NCBI GenBank assembly: GCA_023231475.1
Contig: JALJEE010000886.1
Coordinates: forward strand, 1 to 22,792
Length of the DNA stretch: 22,792 nt
Reading direction: 5' to 3'
From: Seison nebaliae
Lineage: Eukaryota > Rotifera > Pararotatoria > Seisonacea > Seisonidae
The notes under the pieces were generated by a model, which ran no database searches, had not been told where the DNA came from, and worked only from the letters and a program-made list of their open reading frames with translations. The number at the start of each line of letters is the position of its first letter. The stretch's first letter is position 1. The translations under genes were made by a program, and so were the position numbers. Of this stretch, positions 1 to 11,431 are shown one piece after another.

Positions 1-522
1 TACTGTTCGTTCTGTTTTTTGCCAAAATAGAACGAATAGTGTATGTATACGAGGCAAAAACGAGAGTCTGGATTTTTTTCTCTTCCTCTATAAAATCGTT
101 TTTGAGCTCTTCGTTTTTGTTACCAAATGGACATCACTAGTGCACATGCTACTTCTCATAATGAGAATCATAATGTTTGTATTTCCTGAAATTTCTTTCT
201 CTCTTTCTCCCTTTTTCTCTCTCTCTCTCAGTGAATGTGGAGAACAATGATATATTGTGCAATTGCCGCAAACAGACGGTTGCTATATCATTTCATTTAA
301 TAACACACTTGTTTACTTGGTCTACAGACATCATTCATTCAGGACCATCATCATCGACATACATGAACGATCATACAACTAATTAGTATTCTCCATCATT
401 TCATCGATGTATTGAGTAGTAAGAGTATAAGAGCATCTTCACATACATATACATGCGTCCAATTAGTCATTCATTCATTATTAATTTTGCCTCCCTCGTC
501 TACACCTCCTTATACATTAGCC

Positions 523-540
523 CACACACACACACACACA
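523..540. repeat. (CA)9 microsatellite
   Basis: Perfect dinucleotide run read directly from the sequence, lying in intergenic DNA downstream of GLMP. Confidence 0.95.
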
Positions 541-767
541 ATGACACCTAATACGCACACACTCATAAAGAGATTAAGTCTATGTAGTTTAAACAAAAGT
601 ATGTTTTCTTTTTGTTCCATAAAATAAATAGGAAGGAAATCTCAATTCATTCGACAAATTTTGCGTAGGAGTAAGTTTCTTCGCTATTTGTTGAACACGT
701 AGCGACTGGGAATCGATTTAAAACAATCAATTATGACGCTCTCCCAATCAGATTAAGTGTGAAAAAT

Positions 768-773
768 TTATTT
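768..773 (-). terminator. Poly(A) signal of GLMP
   Basis: TTTATT on the plus strand gives AATAAA on the minus strand, about 65 nt past the GLMP stop codon. This is a usual distance for a cleavage and polyadenylation signal in a compact genome. The role is inferred from motif and position. Confidence 0.6.
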
Positions 774-836
774 GACTAAAAAAATTAGAAATTTCCCCAA
801 TTCGAATTTTCAGCTTCCTTTAAATGTTCGTCGCCC

Positions 837-2729
837 TTATCCGTTGTACAATTCGTCCTTCTTCTTTGTAACCTTCATGTAAATTCCGCCAAAAACAAAT
901 ATAATTAACGGAAGACCAAGGCCCACAGTCACCATTGAAATGACCAATACAGAGAATCTGTCCAACGGTTCCTTCCCAAACCCAAAGAGGAATGTACTTT
1001 AATAAAACACAAATTTACACACACTAAATAAACTTCCTACTAACAATGTTGTGTAATTGGAGTAAGCGTAGAAATGGTCGTGTGGTTGTCCAATTGATAT
1101 GTTTATACTCATCTTACATCCATCAAATATTGCATCATTATCGTAGTAGAACGATCGTACGAGAGAATAGGGAATTGATTTCTGTTCAGTAAATTAAATT
1201 CAACGAAATTAAGTTCATTCAATAAATTCTCAATTTATTCCACAATCAATTTTTTATGATTTTTCCAACTTTTTTTTATCGATTTTTTTCACCCCTTTTT
1301 TTGAGTACTTATTTTCCCATAATTTTCTTTACTTATTTCTTTTTTTACAATTTTTTAAAAATTTTTTTTTAAACAATTTTTTTTATTTTTCATTTTCTCC
1401 AAATATTTTCGAGAATTTTTCTTATAAGTAAAATTATGAAAACAAACATCGAAAGTGGATTCTTCCCGTCTCAAATCATATGATCTCGTTTGTGAAATAT
1501 TATTGACGGATCTCTTTTGATATGTATATGTCACAGGTTTCCACTGGAAAAACATGTCATCTTTTGATTTGACGGAATCCATCTGGAAAAAAATTATTTT
1601 ATAAACATTATTATTACAATTATTATTAACTGTAAAAGTTCCAGGAGTATATTCGTCGTCTAACGATCGTTTTTTAACGAAATTGATATCTTTACAATTA
1701 GCCGGTCGCAATATATCAAATTCTAATGCAAATCGAGAATTATTCCATCTGAGAATTGAATGAGAAATTATTAAAATTTCGATAGGAGAACTTGATAGGA
1801 AAATCGATAATTTCTAAATCGGAAATTGTTGATGAATCCGTATTCAACAAATGTGGCAATTCCACCATTCTTCTCAATTGCCCATCAACTTCGATCTGTT
1901 TCATTTTCGACGATTTCATTAAAGAGAATAGAAAATAAAGAAACATTTAATTTTATTTGACTATTTGTCTGATTGGATGTTTGTGATGCGAAGAGATTAA
2001 GAGATGATGTCGATATAGTACCATAATTATTATAATCGACTTTTCCAATGAAATTATTCCAATAAAATTCTCCAGTTGGAATTGTTCGATAAACTGTTTT
2101 ATCCACCGGTAATACAGCTTTGTCATCTTTATCATCATATTCGTAAAACTGAAAGAAATTTTTTTTTAAATTTTTTTATGAAGAATCGAAAGAACATTCG
2201 TCCAAATGAATCCAAAAGAATCGATAATTTCACCACTGATCAATTTGATGGAACCATCAGCATATTTAACAGTTGGTTCATATAATGGTAAAAGAAATTC
2301 ATCCCAATCAATAGCTATTTCTGCATTATTCGTCGTTTGAACCATGAGACATGAGACGGCACCGACAGTCGACCAGAAAACATGAATCGTATCATTTTCA
2401 CCCGTCGCTATCGAATGTATAACATTCACATATGATTCATATTCAGTTGTATTCAGATACGGTTTATCACACGTCTGACAACCTTTGTTTACATTAAACG
2501 TCACCTGTTGTTCAATAAATCGTTTTGAATATGGTTTTGAATAAACTTTTTAAATGAAATTCAAATAAACTTTTCTTACGATTTTTGATGAAGAAGAAAG
2601 TGGAAGAAAATATTTTAAGAAAGTTCTTTCTTTAATCTCTTCTTTCAATGAAGTGGCGGTGATGGTGGAGAGATAATGGAATGAGAAGTAAAGGATAAAT
2701 GGAATGAAATATAATTTTAAAGATTTCAT
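837..2729 (-). CDS. GLMP: Glycosylated lysosomal membrane protein (GLMP / NCU-G1 family)
   Basis: Eight exons: 2571-2729, 2196-2504, 1945-2148, 1792-1895, 1631-1748, 1448-1582, 1045-1181, 837-996; 441 residues (human GLMP is about 406). The start at 2729 opens a hydrophobic signal peptide (MKSLKLYFIPFILYFSFHYL). A luminal domain follows with several N-glycosylation sequons and family blocks recognisable from human GLMP: TIHVFWSTVGA (human TLHYVWSSLGP), FIWTNFYEYDD (LVFTRLLEFDS), SLDDEYTPGTF (SIDDEYAPAVF), FFQWKPVTY (FAQWRPVAY) and SIPYSLVRSF. The last exon encodes one membrane helix (SVLVISMVTVGLGLPLIIF) and a short basic cytosolic tail ending DELYNG. The family is a lysosomal membrane glycoprotein that partners and protects the transporter MFSD1. 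The human YQSIN-type tail end is absent; a juxtamembrane YMKV could serve as a sorting signal (inference). The exon 1 donor is ambiguous: GTAAGA at 2579 or GTTTAT at 2570. I chose the latter because the added VRK aligns with human. Confidence 0.9.
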
Positions 2730-3053
2730 AATTCTTCTGGTTTGTTGACTAATTAAATAAAATGAATCTTATTTTCCATTCACATGACTTAATTCTTATT
2801 CGAATGATATGGCTAATCATTCTAATGATCGTCTTCTAATGGATTGTTAAATAATATGAAAACTTAAAATAATTTCCTCTAATCACAACATGATAATTAG
2901 TTTATATTTAATAAATATTATTAATGGATAACAATCGATGGAACCTAAATTAATTAAATTAAAATTTGAGAATAAATTAAAAGGAAATTAGAAATGAATA
3001 TATGGAATGATGAGGGATTGTTAGGGAAAGGATAAGCGGAAAATATATTAGAC
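2730..3053. other. Intergenic gap: GLMP promoter/5'UTR and chitin synthase 3'UTR
   Basis: Very AT-rich DNA of 324 bp between two genes on the same strand. No open frame of note, no RNA gene seen and no perfect AATAAA for the chitin synthase transcript. It must hold the 3' end of the upstream gene and the GLMP promoter, but I cannot assign elements. Confidence 0.5.
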
Positions 3054-6000
3054 TTATTGTTTCGTCACTTTTCTGGATTTATGTCGTTTCGAAATTTTCT
3101 CATCTTTCGACGGTTCATTGTATTTATCTACTAGATAACGGTCGTTTGTATGACAAGTAACAGTTTCTAATGTTCGTCCATCGAAATTCGATTTGAGATC
3201 ATTTGAAATAATTGACTTATTCTTTTTCGAATTAAATTGTGCTGATTTTCCTGGTGGCGGTAATGGATCGTTCATTCGATGACTCGATTTCTTTCGACGA
3301 TGTTCCGGTCGCTGTTGTTGTTGTTGTTGTTGTTGTTGTTGAAGTGAATGAATCGTTTCCACCATCTGATATTTACTTGGTTCGTAGTTGGCTGATATTT
3401 GAGATGATATTTTGTTCATGTTGTGCATTGATTGTGCAGCGTGTTGAATGATCTTACTCAATTTCTTCTTATCATAATAAGCGGATTGAATATATGAAGA
3501 ATTTTGACTTCCAACAAAACTTCCATTTTCATCTTTCCAATCGTTAATATGAATTGTTGAATGATCATTCCGTCTCATTCGACCACCTAATTGTTGTTCT
3601 TCAGCGCAAATTGTTGAAATGGCATTGGTGGAATCAAGGAGATCATTATTGGTCGTCTTATTCGTATCTTTCAGAACGGCATTTAATCGTTTCTTAAAAT
3701 AGATGTCGAGTGAATTCTTTTGTTCGAGATTTCTACTTCGAATACTTCGATATTTCAGACTGACATCATCTTGTTCCGATATTTGATTAGAGATCATTCG
3801 TTTCCTCCCTTTACTTATCAGAATATCTTCTCCATCATTCTCAAATGCTTCATTATCAACACCACGTTCCAATTGCTGAAAATGAATTGAGAAATTATAT
3901 ATAAATATATATTATATAAATGAAAGAAAAATAACTTTTTTCAAATTATTTTCGTCGATTTCTTTATTATTTTCGTCGTTCGACTCTTCCACGTCACTGT
4001 AGTCGGGTATCGGTTCCGCAGTTTCATCGATCGGCTGGAAATTTATTGATCAGATATGAAATATTAAAAGAAAAATGAAAACTTTGATCTGTTGAAGTAA
4101 TTTGACGGTGTCGATAATATCTTCGATTCGGAGACCTTCGTGAATATCTGGTTTCAATTTTGTTGAAGCGAGAATATGTTGGAATGTTTGATATCGATGA
4201 CATAACATCGAAATGAATTGAGTGACACAAATGGCGGAGAATAGAATGAGATGAATAACTCCCAATGGTTCGATTTGAATGTTTTGATAATAAAGTGATG
4301 GAAGTGAAATGGGAATGTAAATCATATCTCCTAAACGTTCTTGTGCTAATAGTACGGGAAAGACGAAAGCGATCCATAACGCATTTAACATGAAGAAAGC
4401 GAAAACGGATTTATCTCTCAAATTTCTCATATCTTTCAATATTCTTGCTTTCTTCGACCCATCTTTTGTCAAGTTCGGATTGACATACAATTGTAATAAT
4501 CCATTCCAAAAATCTATTTCACATTTGCCCATCGCTTCATAATCAGCATGACGGAAGATATTTCCCGTATCATAAATCGTCTTACCATAAATGTTGTTAT
4601 CATTCACCAATCCCTGATAATATGAAGTTTTGTTATCGATCCATGCCGGATTGACCATATCGTTCCGTTTCGCCATTTCATTCTTATTCAATTGTGCTTC
4701 TTCGTTAAATAGTTGACGATTCGTTCCATCATTCTCTATAATGCTCTTACAATTTTTATCAACTTTCGTTTTTCCGTTTAAGAGATTGAAAATCTCTTTT
4801 TCAATATCATCCGGTCCCATTGACATTAATCGTTGTTCGATGGCTCTTCGTATTTCCACTTTTTCTAAGGATGATAAAATTTGGACCATAATCTCTTCGC
4901 TCGTACCCACACCCGATTTTTTCGCACGTTCAGCCGCATCTCGAATAATGTGAGTGATATCCGCATTTCTATTCGCTTTATTAATTCCATCGACGATTCC
5001 TGGTAATTTAATGAAATTATTCTTCGTTTTTACTTTCCGATTAATGTTATGTCGTTTCCGTTTCAAATTAGAATTCAATTGAGAATGTTCCTCTCTCGTA
5101 CCCCAAGCACACGAATGGAGATTACAGAGAGCGTATATTGTGAGGAGAATATATGCGGTTGGAATGCAAAGGAAGAAGAGAATTGATGATCGGACACATC
5201 CCAATTCGAATGGATGACAAATAGCCGTCAATAGAAATATCACACCCATCACTATAAAGATGAGAGCGGCAGTCGTTTTCCAAGACCCTTCGAACATTCT
5301 CACCATCACGCCCACCACTACAATCATCATTAAAACCGAATAATATGTTCCCAACATGGCACCAATTCCAACTTTAGCTTCATCTTTCCAAGAATCTTGG
5401 AAGCAAACTATAATATAAACAACAGCTGGTGACAATGATAACATGAATGCATACCACATACTGATATCGGTTGTGGCATGAAATGCATCGGCGATAGCGA
5501 TCGTTATAGTAGCCGGTGCTAAAATAGTGGAGATGAGGAGTAGAATATGATAGAAGATGTACAAGAATGAGATATGTTCATTGCGACGAATGATATGTTT
5601 ATATTTGCCCAATAATTTCACTGTGTGGCCCAACGTGGACGGAATCCAACGTCGTCTTTGTTGGAAATATTCAGTGAATGTTTCGGGAGCGTGTGTATAC
5701 GCATCACTCGCTGCACAATACTCAATTTTGTAGCCTCTTTCCACCAACAATCGAGACAACCATCGATCTTCTCCCATATCATTCAAAATGTAATCTTCGG
5801 CTGTCTCACAATTATCAGCGACCGTTCTCAATACATTGTCGTCTAAAAGAGCCGATCCTCGAAATAAGGAGAAGCACCCAGTAGCACAAAATACACAACC
5901 TAAAGTGTGTTCCGTAGTTTTTTGTAACCAATAATTGAGAGCATATTCCATTTTCTGGTACCAAATCATCGGACCAAAACCGATCGGATGAATTCTTCCA

Positions 6001-9000
6001 GTAACAGCTGCTACTCGTTTATCCTTTTTCATCTTATCCAATAACATTTTAACACTATCTGGATTGAAATCAACATCACCATCTAATAAGAGAATGAATA
6101 AATTCTCCGATTTCAACAAACGTTGTGGTCCCAAAACATCTTTGTAATATAGTCGACAATTAATTCCATCGATTTTACTATCATGCTTCTTCGCCATCTT
6201 TATCAGACGAGCATCTTTCGCTAGCATGGTTTGTAAGACTCGTAATCGATTCTCACACTCACCTAACAAATTGTATCCCAACACATAATAGAGACACATT
6301 ACGATACTCCACCGTTTTCTCCTTTGAGTTTTCAAACGATCCTTCAAATGAACTTTCAATAAATTGCCACCAGGTAATTTCCATGTCAATCGTCCTCCAT
6401 ATGGAGCGGGTGTTAAAGTTGGTGGTGTCATTCGCATATTATCGATATCGTGAATTATAGCTGCTGCACGATCCATCGCTTGTATCAAATCACGTACATA
6501 TCCATTAATTTGTCTTTCACCATTCTCATCTTTAATAAATGCATCATCAAAAAAAATATTAGCTAATACAAAGGAATAGAAATAGGGGAAATATGTGGAG
6601 AATGAATGGAACTTTCTAATTCATAATAATCAGGATCGTTCACTTTGAAATATTCTTTTGCCTTACGTCGTGCACTTTGATCGATATCGAGTCTCATGAT
6701 CGATTTCAATAATTGAATCATTTCACTGATCGATTCATGCCACAACGTTCCACAAACATAAATGAAATGTTGTGGATTCTCACCATCCTGAAATAAATCT
6801 TCTTCAGTCTCTTCTGAAAAAAACAGGAAGAAATTTAAATGTTAATAATAGTTAATATAATTAATAGAATCGATAATATGATTGTTGAATGGGAACCTAA
6901 TTGAGTTAATCCTTCGATATGATCGACATTTTTATTCTTCTTCTGCTGCTTCTTTAGAGCATGTGCACGTTCCCTAAATATTTCAGTTTCGGCTAATTGT
7001 TCGGCTATCTCATTCTTAATATGTTCCTTCTCATTTCGTCGTCGATTCAATAATAGACATTGCTCCAACATAATACTACAATATTGTGGTATGACGAATA
7101 ATGTTTCGGTGAGTGCCAATCTCTTATTTTCTGGGAACCAGATATGGATACTAATCCATACTTGTGACAACCACCACAAACATAGGGCACATGTCAATTG
7201 CCATGTCAACACTTTACTTGATCCGAAAGGTTCGGGACATTCCAACCAGAGGACGTCAGGCAAAAATACGAGTCGTTCACCTGCCGATTCACCTGATTGT
7301 GGAAACCATTTATTTGATTGTGCCAATATTCCGATGGCGATCGATGTGGGAGTGGCAAGTGTTAATGGAAGAGCGAATGATAAGCGTTGCATGCACATTT
7401 GACAAGCCGACTTCCCAAAATAGTATGTGAGAAAACTGGAAATGAAATGGAGAATTACTGGAATATATGGATAGACCGTTCTCCACCATTCATCTACCGT
7501 CATTTCCTATTCGGGAAGGAGAAATTAGAAAAATAATAATAATGAAATAATTCAAACTTTATGATTCATCATATTCGTCATATCATCCGGTAAGAGGATT
7601 CCATTATCATTAGAATTGATTGATGGAATGTTAAATTGGTCGATATTCATTCCCACTTGAGCTTGTGCCAATGGTCCCATCGTTGTTGTTGATTTTAAGA
7701 GATTGGTCATATTGTTCAACTTAACAATATTAGTTATTGTGCTGCTTTGTTGAATATGAGTAATAGTTGTTGAATTGGATGAAATGTTTGAATTCAGTTC
7801 AACACTACGACGATAACGGAAATTTGGAATATTAAATTCATTTGAGAGGACCGGTTCGATTTCTGGAGGTTTTGGTAAATTGACGAAAACGTCAACAAAC
7901 GATTTATCTCCTGGTGCCAATAAGAAACAGAATGCTATCGTTAGACCGATCTTATATAAAGAGACACCGACATTCGCTTTTGAACGAATCGTTTGTAGAT
8001 GTCTCTTAAAGTTGCCGATGGGAATGATAAATTTTCCCAATTTCACATTTCTATCAACATAATTCTCCCAATAACTCAGTGTTGAAAGTAGGAGAACAAC
8101 GATAATTTCCCAAGGAAATTGTTGTCGTTTAGATGTTCGAATGGTCATTGATTCCGTATCATCCATCATAAATTGTTTGGAATATGTGGCATTCAATCTT
8201 GATGATTTTTTATTCATGATATCATTTAATTCTGATGATCTTTTATTGATGGTGCCATTTAATCCCGATGATCTTCTATTGACGGTGCCATTGAATGATC
8301 GTTTTGATCGCTTCAGTTGGAGTATTGCACCAGTCATAGGTCCAAGTAGATCATCATCTTCATTTGTTTGGAGGAATGGATCAAATTCATTCATTGGGGA
8401 GTCGAAATTGTTAGTGGGGAAACTGTTGGTGTCGACAGGAACGGACATTGGCGGTTTTGCTGGTTGGACTGCTGAATAATCTTTATTAAGCCAAGGAGTA
8501 TAAGGCGATTGTAGTATAATGATAATGGCAGAGATTTGTGCAATAAGAGCTAGTAGATCGAAGAAACCGGATACTACACGACCAATACTCATTTTGGAGG
8601 AGTTGGGTGCGCGAGCAAACAACAATTTACACAAAGCAGGAATTGTACAACAAGCCGGAAGGATGAGAAGTGCTCGCATATAATCTAGACTAGGTAAAAT
8701 ACGATAGATTAACGTACACAGTCCAAATGTGTGTAACGATTCCAAGACGAGAATGATGAGCATATCGGAGAATGATGGACCTTTCCGACTTCGAAATAAC
8801 GAATATGCGATCGATTCCAGAAACGTGAATAAATATGGAACACATATCGATACGGCTAGAATTAGTGACCATCGACTTCGTATCTTCATGGAGACGAGAA
8901 TTAGAAATTTAACAAAAAAAAAACTATTTAAACTTCAACTGATGAATTGTTATTTCCATAGGCCGTTGTCATCATTAATAAAGTGTACTTATTGATGACT

Positions 9001-9140
9001 AAGAGTGAAGTGATAATGATGAAGTAGAATCCATAAGCAAGCAATTTGATTGCTCGCTTAACATTCTGTCGGGCTCGAGCATTTCTTGTTAAACGATCGG
9101 CTGGCGACGTTAAAATACCAGCATCTAAACCGTAAACCAT
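3054..9140 (-). CDS. CHS: Chitin synthase (metazoan, glycosyltransferase family 2)
   Basis: Seven exons: 8940-9140, 7558-8883, 6897-7506, 6613-6813, 4083-6562, 3936-4034, 3054-3875; about 1912 residues. It polymerises UDP-GlcNAc into chitin at the plasma membrane. The N-terminal third is multi-helix membrane (including WEIIVVLLLSTLSYWENYV). Exons 3-4 carry family blocks such as WISIHIWFPENKRLALTE, LNRRR, WHESISEMIQLLKSIMRLD and DPDYYELETNIFFDDAF. The catalytic domain has DGDVDF (near residue 940), GCFSLFRG, GEDRWL (near 1045), QRRRW (near 1082) and the WGTRE signature (near 1267) after a cluster of helices. The C-terminal helix pair matches the family (KSVFAFFMLNALWIAFVFP, HRYQTFQHILAST). It is longer than insect enzymes (about 1500-1600) because of a low-complexity loop with 33-bp repeats, a roughly 45-residue insert before DGDVDF, and a long polar tail with a Gln10 run. 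The exon 1 donor could instead lie 6 nt further on (exon 8934-9140). Confidence 0.97.
3312..3341 (-). repeat. Gln10 codon run in the chitin synthase tail
   Basis: Nine CAA and one CAG codons in a row in the last exon, encoding polyglutamine in the predicted cytosolic C-terminal tail. It is likely length-variable between individuals. Confidence 0.9.
8189..8300 (-). repeat. In-frame 33-bp tandem repeat in chitin synthase exon 2
   Basis: About 3.4 diverged copies of a 33-bp unit encode 11-residue repeats of the form LNGTINKRSSE (also FNGTVNRRSSG and LNDIMNKKSSR, ending LNAT). Each unit keeps the frame. Some units carry N-glycosylation sequons (NGT twice, NAT once). The repeat lies in a polar loop between membrane segments of the N-terminal region. 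Confidence 0.85.
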
Positions 9141-9779
9141 TTTCCCTCAACCTTTCCCTTTAATTTTTTTTCATTCTCTATTTCGATTGTGTTTCATAAA
9201 AATCTAATTCGAATATTTCCGAATATTGGTTCGTTAAATTAATCACAATAAATTTCTAAAAAAATTATATTCATTTCCTTCGTTTGAATTTAGGTAATGG
9301 TGTTGATAAACTTCTGATGGAAATGAAGAATAGAAAATTATCACAATTTTATTTCATAATATCAATAAAACACGACAATTATTGATTGACTATTAATTAA
9401 TTAAATTAAATTAGTTATTTCTGTTGTTTCTAATCACATAAACAGTTAGTGTACGTCTTCATCATTTTCGTTCGATATAATTATGTGAAATTTCTAATCC
9501 ATTCATGTTTTCGATACTTTGTCACGAAAATATCAAAATAATAATAATCATCGTCACCATCAGGAGAACATAGAGAGAATTTTGAGATTTCTTCAAACTT
9601 CTTCCAATTAAGTAGAATATGACAAGTTTATACATCAAACCATCTCCTTTCCTACTACTACAACTACCACCAGTAATGTTAGTAGGTAGTACATGATACT
9701 ACTTATGTAGGCTATAGAATAGAGATCTCCTCACAGAATCTACATATTCATAAGAAGATGAACATTCCGTCTCTTCCCC

Positions 9780-9793
9780 CACACACACACACA
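9780..9793. repeat. (CA)7 microsatellite
   Basis: Dinucleotide run read directly from the sequence in the long region upstream of chitin synthase, followed by a short CAGACAGAC tail. Confidence 0.9.
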
Positions 9794-11325
9794 GACAGAC
9801 ATATACAAATACATATCCGATCCGTAGTAGAAGAATAGATTTAGTAGGTAAACATGAGAAAGTAGAATGAAAATTTATTGTTGTTTTTTTTCAAGAATGT
9901 TTTTTTAATAAAATGAAAATTTTCAATCTGTTATGAATGATCCGAATTCTTCCCATCCCCATCACCATATTGGAAAAGTTTATGGTATTTGTGTAAAATT
10001 GGAAATGGAAGATGGAACATAACGATGAAGAAACTGTAAAATGTCGAAGGTGAGAAAGTTCAACGGATCAATACTTCTTATCAATATCATTATCATTATT
10101 TGTTGTGGATGTAAAGGAAAATGTCAACGAATTCCGATTCAGATGACGGATTAGATATTTGATGATTTTCTTACTTAACATTTGATTGTTAAAAGGAAAG
10201 AAACATTATATTAATTGATCTATTCATTATGGAGATCTCAATTATTCGACTGATGGAAACTATTTAAAAGAATTAAAATTTTCAAAATGAGACATAGTTC
10301 CGATTCATGGAAAGGAAAGCGGAATATCGAAAGAAACCGAATCCTCAACGTTCAATACTATTTCCCCATCGGAGGAAAGTGTAACAAATCGAAAGGAAAA
10401 AAGATTCGCATCAATTTCCTTTCCTCTTCCCAGTTACTTTTCCGATTCATTGAATATTTGTAATGGAAACTTTGTCTTTTTCTTCAGAGAACGTTTGTAC
10501 GTGAAGATTAGAAATGAAGTTCCCGTTCCATGATTAAATCTATAATTTCCGCATCGGATTAATTGTCGACGAAAAATTTCTTTTCTTTCTGTCTTCACAT
10601 ATCACATATCTTTTCCGTCGACCAATTTAGACATAAAATCAAATTGGAGAAAAATATGAAGGAACATTATAAAGTGAATTGAATCAAACCAAAATTTTTC
10701 CTTTCCACAACAAACGGTTATCTCACCTTGATATTCGTCTTTTCTCTCATACATAAATAAATAAATATTGGGAATGAATTATCGATAATTCCATAAGAGA
10801 ATTACTAATTCCGAAGAAGATAAAAGAAGATTTCTTTAAATCTATTACATAAGTAAATGGGGGGAATGACTGTTGATGGATAAAGAATGAGACAACGACA
10901 ATAATCCGACACATACATATCTAATTGATGTTGAATTCTTCTTCACTTTAATCTCATTTTAGTGGTGATGACGACGATAGTGCTAATAAGTCAAAGTAAT
11001 GGTAGTAAGTAGTGGTAGTTGTAGTCGTGAATCAAATAAAAGAGAACTAAAATTTCCCTTTTTCTTTTAGTGACAAGTCGCTCCCTTTTCGTTCAAATCC
11101 AATTTTTTCTTTTATCCATAAAACCTCTGTCGATCTCAACTAATTCTTCTTTCTCCTCTTTGTATTTGATGAAAAGAATTGAATGAAAAGAGGTATTTTC
11201 TTCTGACTGAAATTTCTTCTTATTTGACCATTTATTGTCATCTATTTACTCATCATTCTCATCAACCAGTATCGTTTACAACCATTTCAGACGGAATAGA
11301 AGATCGTCAAATGTCAAATTAAGAG

Positions 11326-11331
11326 TTTATT
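11326..11331 (-). terminator. Poly(A) signal of IFT70
   Basis: TTTATT on the plus strand (AATAAA on the minus strand), about 100 nt past the IFT70 stop codon. The role is inferred from motif and position. Confidence 0.55.
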
Positions 11332-11431
11332 GACAGACGGATTAATAAAATTTTTAATTCGTCAACTAAAAAAACGCAGAAGATAGAGATGTCAGTAGAA
11401 TGAAGAGGAAGGAGAAGTCATTCACTTCCAA

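Larger units (their letters stand above)
1..836. other. Intergenic region with microsatellites, no supported gene
   Basis: No open stretch here looks like a real protein. The two longest plus-strand frames (177-386 and 412-627) are low-complexity, rich in Ser/His/Thr, and lie over simple repeats. The region holds a pyrimidine-rich CT tract (about 191-229), a perfect CA run (523-540), a TATAAAA string at 89-95 with no gene attached, and the 3' end of the GLMP transcript. I see nothing else in it. Confidence 0.6.
9141..11431. other. 2.3-kb gene-poor region upstream of chitin synthase
   Basis: No spliced or unspliced gene could be supported on either strand. The region is AT-rich, with a CA run at 9780-9793 and many short A/T tracts. 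The proximal part should be the chitin synthase promoter and 5'UTR; the distal end holds the IFT70 3'UTR. Its size stands out in a window where other gaps are 260-840 bp, so it may hold cis-regulatory DNA. A tiny frame at 10041-10154 is discussed under findings. A tRNA-like GTTCAAATCC at about 11090 has no matching acceptor stem. Confidence 0.5.

Noticed and set aside
177-627. Two plus-strand open frames of about 70 codons
   Set aside because: Low-complexity products that lie over CT and CA repeats, with no family resemblance and no supporting splice or promoter context.
7091-7430. Open plus-strand frames opposite chitin synthase exon 3
   Set aside because: They are antisense shadows of a strongly conserved exon; their products resemble nothing.
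11085-11105. tRNA-like T-loop motif (GTTCAAATCC)
   Set aside because: No acceptor stem, D-loop or anticodon arm at the required spacing.
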